Shown piece after piece: positions 1 through 6,600 of a stretch of DNA of 6,965 nucleotides. The position numbers were made by a program, and so were the translations under genes. Source of the DNA: Clostridia bacterium (GTDB lineage: Bacteria; Bacillota; Clostridia; TANB77; CAG-508); assembly GCA_900754085.1 (NCBI GenBank), contig CAAEBO010000053.1:1-6965 (forward strand), in the 5' to 3' direction. Each line of letters begins with the position of its first letter. The stretch's first letter is position 1. The notes under the pieces are model-generated. The model was given only the letters and a program-made list of their open reading frames with translations. It searched no databases and was not told where the DNA came from.

Positions 1-325
1 AGAAATGGCAGTAAAAGAAAATGAAAAAATAGCAAAAGCAAACCAAGAATGGGAATACTTAAGAGGAGATGAAGCAGAAAAAAGACTAGCATTCCTAAAA
101 GAAAAATGGGAAAGAGATTGGAATAGTAATATGCATTATGCAGAAGAAACAGGAATGGAAAAGGGAATGAAAAAAGGAATGAAGAAAGGAATGAAGGAAG
201 GGAGAAAAGAAGTAGCAATAAAAATGCTACAAGAGAAAATAGATGAAGAAATAATATTAAAGGTAACAAACTTAAAGTCAGAAGAAATAGAAAAAATAAA
301 ACAAGAACTAAAAATTAAATTATAA
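1..325 (+). CDS. Rpn family recombination-promoting nuclease / putative transposase, C-terminal part (5' end outside window)
   Basis: This is the last ~107 codons of a gene that enters from the left edge. The frame is open through base 2 (a GAA codon), so the ATG at 5 is probably an internal Met. The visible part has the typical tail of Rpn/PD-(D/E)XK nuclease-transposase proteins: a charged helical segment (ENEKIAKANQEWEYLRGDEA) and a run of G-x-K/E-K/E repeats (MEKGMKKGMKKGMKEG, coded at 155-202). A short helix-turn-helix-like end follows, with LQEKIDEEIILKVTNLKSEE. Family members are usually about 280-320 residues, so roughly two thirds, including the PD-(D/E)XK catalytic core, lies upstream and cannot be checked. 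Known members cut DNA and promote RecA-independent recombination in E. coli; many others are of unknown role. It ends in TAA at 323-325 and is followed by a terminator. The family call is confident; whether the upstream part is intact is unknown. Confidence 0.85.
   Translation, partial: EMAVKENEKIAKANQEWEYLRGDEAEKRLAFLKEKWERDWNSNMHYAEETGMEKGMKKGMKKGMKEGRKEVAIKMLQEKIDEEIILKVTNLKSEEIEKIKQELKIKL
152..211 (+). repeat. 12-bp tandem repeat inside the Rpn tail
   Basis: Four consecutive 12-nt units of the form GGAATGRARRAR lie at 152-163, 164-175, 176-187 and 188-199, with a degenerate fifth at 200-211. Each unit codes for G-M-(E/K)-(K/E), giving the G-x-K-K coil typical of this family. The unit is a multiple of three, so gain or loss of copies would change the length of the charged helix without breaking the frame. 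Confidence 0.8.
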
Positions 326-399
326 AGTGAAATTAATATTCAAAGAAAAGATAAAACAACTGCTAAAAATAAAATGTTATAAAAATGTAAATATGAACC

Positions 400-437
400 G
401 TAAAAGGACTGTGCGTAAAAGGTACAGTCTTTTTTAC
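400..437 (+). terminator. Rho-independent terminator after the Rpn gene
   Basis: The core stem GGACTGT (406-412) pairs with ACAGTCT (424-430), including one G-T pair, around an 11-nt loop. It extends through AAAA (402-405) against the T run at 430-435, and the outer GT/AC bases (400-401 and 436-437) can also pair if one T is bulged. The T run makes it a standard intrinsic terminator for the upstream gene, 75 nt past its stop codon. The A-run on the left arm means it could also act weakly on the other strand. A 9-bp direct repeat, CGTAAAAGG, occurs at 399-407 and again in the loop at 414-422. Confidence 0.75.
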
Positions 438-449
438 AATTTACTAAGC

Positions 450-483
450 TTTACAAAATAAATTATAAAATTTAAGATATAAT
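450..483 (+). promoter_or_regulatory. Probable sigma-A-type promoter of the giant surface gene
   Basis: TTTACA at 450-455 matches the -35 consensus at five of six positions. A perfect TATAAT lies at 478-483, but the gap to that -35 is 22 nt, too long for a standard pair. The alternative -10 TAAGAT (473-478) has the ideal 17-nt gap but only four matches. Either choice places transcription start near 485-492, just after the terminator of the previous gene and about 120 nt before the start codon. In DNA this AT-rich, promoter-like words arise by chance; the position between terminator and gene is the main support. Confidence 0.45.
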
Positions 484-487
484 AAAA

Positions 488-503
488 GGTTCAAAAAAGA
501 ACC
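488..503 (+). promoter_or_regulatory. Small leader hairpin GGTTC-A6-GAACC
   Basis: A perfect 5-bp inverted repeat, GGTTC (488-492) and GAACC (499-503), encloses a loop of six A. It sits at the predicted transcript start, so it may be a 5'-terminal stem that protects the mRNA, or a small operator palindrome. The pairing is seen directly; the role is inferred. Confidence 0.35.
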
Positions 504-541
504 ATCGCACACAACACACACTTAATTTAATAATAGTACAG

Positions 542-568
542 AGCAGTAGTAACACACGCTACTACTCT
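542..568 (+). promoter_or_regulatory. Leader hairpin 2 (AGTAGTA / TACTACT)
   Basis: AGTAGTA (545-551) pairs with TACTACT (560-566) around an 8-nt loop, and AG (542-543) with CT (567-568) if C544 is bulged, giving a 9-bp stem. No T run follows, so it is not a terminator. It matches no riboswitch class I recognise. It lies two bases before a third hairpin that abuts the ribosome binding site, so the leader is densely structured. Confidence 0.45.
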
Positions 569-570
569 AT

Positions 571-597
571 CTGTTATTGTTAAAAAACAAATAGCAG
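571..597 (+). promoter_or_regulatory. Leader hairpin 3 abutting the Shine-Dalgarno sequence
   Basis: CTGTTATTGTT (571-581) pairs with AACAAATAGCAG (586-597) over 11 bp, with one G-T pair and one bulged A (589), around an AAAA loop. The last two paired bases, A596 and G597, are also the first two of the AGGAGG ribosome binding site. The stem could modulate ribosome access, either by holding the region unfolded downstream or by partly hiding the site. Structure is seen; control of translation is inferred. Confidence 0.5.
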
Positions 598-601
598 GAG
601 G
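596..601 (+). promoter_or_regulatory. Ribosome binding site AGGAGG
   Basis: A full-consensus AGGAGG lies 9 nt before the ATG at 611. It fixes the start of the giant gene: the next in-frame ATG (644, residue 12) has no comparable site and would cut off the basic cytoplasmic tail. Confidence 0.9.
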
Positions 602-610
602 AAAAAGAAA

Positions 611-3600
611 ATGGCCAAATTTGTCTTTAGAAAAAAAGAGAATATGACCATTAGTAAACCTATGTACTTCGCCATAGGTTTATTAGTGGTGCTTTTTATT
701 ATAGGGATGATATATTACATATTTTTAAAATATAGTCCAATAATGAATTTTAAATATGAAGGATATGCAATAAAAGAAAAAGAAATAACAGAAAATTTAC
801 TTGGAGATTCTAAAAATAGCGAAAAAAGCGATGCGCAAAACAGTGATGAAAACAAGCCAAACATAGAACTAGCAAAAATAGAAGAGCAAGGAACAATATT
901 TAAAAAACTAGGAGTATATTTTATAGGTAATAAAGAAAAAACAGAAATAGACCTAAATTATCCAATATATATAAACGATAAAAATTCAATATATAATTTA
1001 AGCCAAGACATAATGCTAATAAGTAAAGATTTTGAACAACTAGCAGGATATCCCAATATAAGCATAACAGATGGAAAAATATATAATGGAAATAGTTTAG
1101 AAAGAGCAGATGGAAAAGAATATATATTTGCTAAAACAAATGAAGGAATATATATAAATTTAAAAGAGATAAAAATAAATGCAACAGCGAATGAATATGT
1201 AATACCAGCAAATAGTTTAATAGCATTTGAAGAGAACGAAATAAAATACTATGTAATTCAAAACAACACATTAATATTTAATAAAATAAACGATGTAGAT
1301 TACAATTCACAAGTAACAATAAAAAATATAGAAGAAAATAATAATCAAAATACACAAGACACAGCAAACAATATAAATGTGCCAAAAGTGGATAAAACAT
1401 ATAATTACGAAGAGTTATTAACTCGTTTAGGCATAATAGGAAAAGATACAGATAAGTTACCTAACGAAGAAATAACAAAAGAGGATACATCTGCAAGCCA
1501 AAAAGAAGAAAACAATAAAGAAGAAAAGCCAGAAAAAGAAAACGAAACAGCTTCAAGCGAAAACAAACAAGAACCACAACAAGAAGATAATGAACAAGAA
1601 AAAACAGAAGGTAAATATGTTAAACCAGAAGTAACAGTAGATAACTTTACAGCAGAAGTATATACAGCTAAAAGTATTTTACATATAAAGGACCCAGCAG
1701 GAAGAATAATAGAAGCACCAACATTTGAAATATATAAAAAAGAAAAAATATATTTAAGAAGAACATACACAAATTCTGGAAATATATTAATAGCAGGATT
1801 AGAACCAAACATTGAATATGAAATAATAGGAAAATATGTATATAAAAACGAAGAAGACAAAAAAATAGAAAATACATTTTATAAAGGAAAAATAAAAACA
1901 AAAGGATATGAAGCCTTAGGAGCAATAACATTAGCTAAGGAAGAAGGAGAAATATACAATAACAAAATACAAATAAAAAATTTAAAAATAACATCAGACT
2001 TAAATGCAGAAGAAATAAAAGGAATAAACAAAATAGTAATAGAAGCAAATGGAATAAAAACAACATTAAAAAATGATAAGCTAAATATGTTATTACAAGG
2101 AAAAGAAGTAACAGTAGAAACATCAGAAGGATTACCTTCAAAAAGTAAGATAAATTACGAAATAAAAATTTATGATAAAAACGAAGTAGAACTAAAAGTA
2201 GAGAATAACAAAGGTGAAACAAGAACATCAATGCAAGAACCAACAGCAAGAGTAACAGTAAAAGAACAAGATATAGTAAGTGTAACATTAGCATTGCAGT
2301 TAACAAACAAAGATGAAGTTAAGCTAGAAAATTATAAATATGTAGTAAAAAGAGCAAATGGTCAAATAGCAAAAGAAGAGAAATTAGGAAAAAACGAAAA
2401 TAAGATACATTTAAACGATTTAGAGTCAAACCAATATTATGAAATAAAAATATATGCAGATTATGACATAAATGATAACAAAGGAATACAAAGAAATAAG
2501 GAAATAGGTAAACTAGTATTTGCAACAAAACCATTATCAACATTAGGATCTGTGGAAATGCAAGTAGAAGCAAAAGAGATAAGTACAACATGGGCAGAAA
2601 TTAAATATAAAATAGATAAAGATAGAACAGATGAGAGATTAGTGCAAATATTAAACAAAATCCAAATAGAAATAGTAGAAAAAAGCGTTTTAAACGAATC
2701 AGACAAAACATTAAATAATGGTAATCAAACAAAAGAAGTAGTTTCAAGCAAAGAAATAACAGGAGAAGAATTAGAAAAGCTAAAAGAAGGAGAAGAAATA
2801 GAAATAAAATATGACTTGTTAAATTCGAATACAACATACGAAATACAAATAACAAGTGAAGTAAAGCAAGGAACTACTCCAGAAGAGATACAAGTAACAT
2901 ATAATTATAAAGAATTTATAACATTAAGAAGCACAGCAAAAGTAGAAATTCAAAATAAATTTGTAACAGGTGAAATGATAGATTTTGACGTACGTATAGT
3001 GGACCAAGACAATGCAGTGCTAAACAACAAAATAAGAATGGAATTAAGAGATGAAAAGAAAAACTTAATAGATTTAACAGAAATAGAAACAAATAAAGAT
3101 TATGTAAGAAAGACATATAATAAATTAGAAGAAAACAAAACATATAGCTTAAAATTTTATGCAGACGAATACAATGAAGGAAACACAGATGAAACATACA
3201 AAATAAATTATTTAATACACGAATTAGAAATAATAACAGAACCAGGAATAAGTGGTAATATAGGTTTAAAGAGTATGCTAAGAAAAACTACAGGAAAAAA
3301 TTTAGTAGATGTAGAGTCTAAAATAAAATGGTATTCTTATTGTATGAACACAGCTACATTTTATGGAAAAAAATATGAAAAAGAGACAAATACATTAAAC
3401 TTATATGCAGGTACTAAAAATAATAGTCAATTATACCTATATGACCTTAAAGACTATATAGGGCAAGAAGTTACAATCAGCTTTAAAGCAAGAACAGAAC
3501 AAGAAGGAATGAAAGTAGGAATACAAAATAGTAAAGGAATGTATGATGAAAGAAATAGAACATATATAGATGTAACACAAGAATTTAAAGAGTACAAGCA

Positions 3601-6600
3601 AACACTTATTGTAAAAGATCCTGGATATGTTGGTTTTTATGTTCAAAATAAGTCAGAAGATGATAATACATCAATTTATATACAAGATTTACAAATAGAA
3701 TTTGGAAACAAGAAAACATCATATGAACCATATAAATATGGAATAGAAAGTGAAGCAATAGTAAATTTAGAAGATAAAAGAAATGAAATAGTAACAAATG
3801 ACTATTATATAAAAACATATGAAGATGGCGCAGAAATAAATAATATAAGGTATGAAGATATTCCAGAAAATAATAAATTAGAAAATGCTGTAAAAGAATT
3901 ACAATTACAAGAAAACAAAAATTATAAAATAGAATTACAAGTAAAAATAAGGGATAGGAATTATACAATAGCAACATCAGAATTTAACACAAAAGAAGGC
4001 GAGATAAAAGGAATTACAACAGAAGAAGAATATAAAGAAATACAACCAGAGGGTAATTATATTGTGCTAAACAATTTAAACTTTACAAATAAAAGTGGAT
4101 CACAAGACTATATGTTTAGTACGAATATAGAGTTTGAAGGAAATATTAATTACAATGGCTATGTAATTACAATGGATGCAGTAAACAAAAATAATACTTA
4201 TACTAATGGAGGATTGTTTTATAAAATAGGAGAAAATGCTAAAATAAGTAATTTATATATAGAACTATATATGAATAATAAATTTTCAATTGATGGAAGA
4301 ATACTATTTTATACTAATAAAGGAACAATAGAAAATTGCTTTATAAATCTTAAAGAAAGTAGCAAAGCAAAAAATATAAATTTTTATTTAGTAGGAAATT
4401 ATAACCAAGGAACTATAAATAACCTTATAGTTAAACTAAGCGAAGATTTATATGTAGAAGATAATGGAAATATTATATATTCAAATAGTGGAACTATAAA
4501 AAATGGGTATTTATATGGTAAAAATATAAAATTAAGTTCTAGAACAGAAACTTTAGCTGAAAGTCCTTTTGTTAATACTAATGAAGGCTTTATTTATAAC
4601 ATGTATTCTACAATTAATCTAGACATAGAAGAAATAAAAGAAAACGATACATTTAGTAAACTGGTAGCAAATAACTATGGAGGTAAAGTAAAAAATGTTT
4701 ATACAGTAGGCCTTGGAACAGGATATACAAAAAAATATAATGCAAATACAGGTAAGACACAAGGAAATGTAGAAAATAGCTATTATATAAATGATGAAAT
4801 ATTTGAAGGAAAAGCAGATACTAAAACAACAAGTAAAGCATTATATAACAGAGAATTCCAAAACCAAATATTAAATAGCGAAAATAGCTTCGAAATAGAT
4901 AAAAATATAGAACAAGGTTATTATCCAATGCTTAAATTACCAGAATGTATGCCAAGGCAAGAATTTATAGAACTTCCAGAATTAACAGAAAAAGATTTAC
5001 CAGATATAGTAACAAATAAGGTAATAGAACAAGAGAATAAAATAGCAAAAATAGAACTAGAAGTATATAACCCAGCGGGTGAAACAATAACAGATATAAA
5101 AATAAAAAACTTAACTACGAAAATTGTTTCACAAAATTATAGCAATGGAAAAAGTAAAGTTGTTATAGAAGTATATAACCCAATTGTATGTGTTTCTAAT
5201 TATTCTATTTTAAGCATAACAACGAAAGGCGCAATGAATTTGCCATATACACGTACATACGAAGAAAATGAAAGAAATATAAAACTAGAATTATATAACG
5301 AAATTTGGACTATAGAAGACTGGCAAAATATGAAAAAGAATGCAAAAGAAAATTATAAATTAATGCAAGACTTAGACTTTAAAAATGCAAAAGAAAACTT
5401 ATATACACAAATAACCATATATGGGATATTAGACGGAATGGGGCATACAATAAAAAATATAAATACAAAATGGTATTTATTTTATAATGCAGTAGATGGT
5501 GCAATTATAAGAAATATTAATATAGAAAACTATAGTGCAGTTTCAGATGCTTATTATTTTGGAATATTTTCTTTAAGCCAAAATGCATTATTAGAAAATA
5601 TACATTGTAATAATATTAGCCTAAAAACAACTAAGAGTACACAGATAGGTGGATTAGTAGGCAACGCAAATCAAACAGTTCTTAAGAATATTACATTAAA
5701 CAATGTAAAAATAGAAATGCAAGGAAGCAAAGATAACCTTACATATATTGGTGGAGTTATAGGACTTGCAAATGCAGACTTACAAAATGTAGCAGTAAAC
5801 AATTTATATATTAATGATACAAATAGTGGATCAAAAAACATAGGTGGAATAATTGGAAGACAAAGTAGTATAAAATTTACAGTTGAAAACTGCTATGCTA
5901 AAGGTAAGATAGTTTCTAATTCAGGCTATATAGGCGGAATTGCAGGTAATGGACAAACAGTTGTTAAAAATTCATATGCATATGTAGACATTATAGGAAA
6001 TGGTGAATATATTGGTGGAATAGTTGGCAATAATGAGCAAACAGGTAGAGAAATAAAAAATAACTTATATATTGGGAATATAGTAAATAAAAAAGAAACA
6101 GAGTTAACTAAATCTATAATTGGAAATAGTGATAAAACTAATGTAAACAACTATATTTATGAAAACAACAAAATAAATGGTAAGCTAGTCAAAACAGAAA
6201 AATCTTTAACAGAAAAACAATTAAAAAATAAGGATACATATATAAAAATGTTAAAATTTGATGATAATTTTAACTATGAAAATATAGAAAATGGAGTATT
6301 ACCAAAGCTTAATAATGCAGAGCGCACAAACTTATTACCAAACCAAGAAGATATAAAAATTCCTAATAATGATATATTTATAGAAGAAGTAAAAACTTTA
6401 AAAACAGATAACAACAATGTACAAATACAACTTATAATAAATAACCCAAATGAATATGAAATAAATGATATACAAATAGAAAATATGGAACATACAATTT
6501 TAGAAAATAGAACAGTTAATAAAAAAACATATTTAAAACTAAAAGGAACACCTACAAAATATTATGACTTTTATATTATAAAGGGGATAACCTATGCTAT

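Noticed and set aside
5..7. ATG at 5 as the true start of the left-edge gene
   Set aside because: The frame is open to the window edge and the protein begins inside the known C-terminal region of the Rpn family, so the real start lies upstream.
326..399. Possible feature between the Rpn stop codon and the terminator
   Set aside because: The stretch is A-rich with only very short open frames (ATG at 374 and 385 followed at once by stops); nothing supportable.
393..461. A 22-codon forward open frame (MNRKRTVRKRYSLFYN...)
   Set aside because: It has no ribosome binding site and lies across the terminator hairpin; its basic residues come from the hairpin sequence itself.
1405..3977. Many long reverse-strand open frames of 69-151 codons with Leu/Phe-rich hydrophobic translations
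   Set aside because: They lie entirely over the giant forward gene. Its purine-rich AAA/GAA codons read as TTT/TTC on the other strand, giving hydrophobic runs with few stops. They lack ribosome binding sites and resemble no family.
5240..5254. LPYTR as a possible sortase LPXTG motif
   Set aside because: The last residue is Arg, not Gly, and it is internal with no following hydrophobic stretch and basic tail; the protein continues for hundreds of residues.
5926..6150. Reverse-strand frame of 74 codons over the GLUG region
   Set aside because: It is the complement of the repeated IGGxxG coding units, which produces Pro/Ile-rich repeats; no start signal and no independent support.
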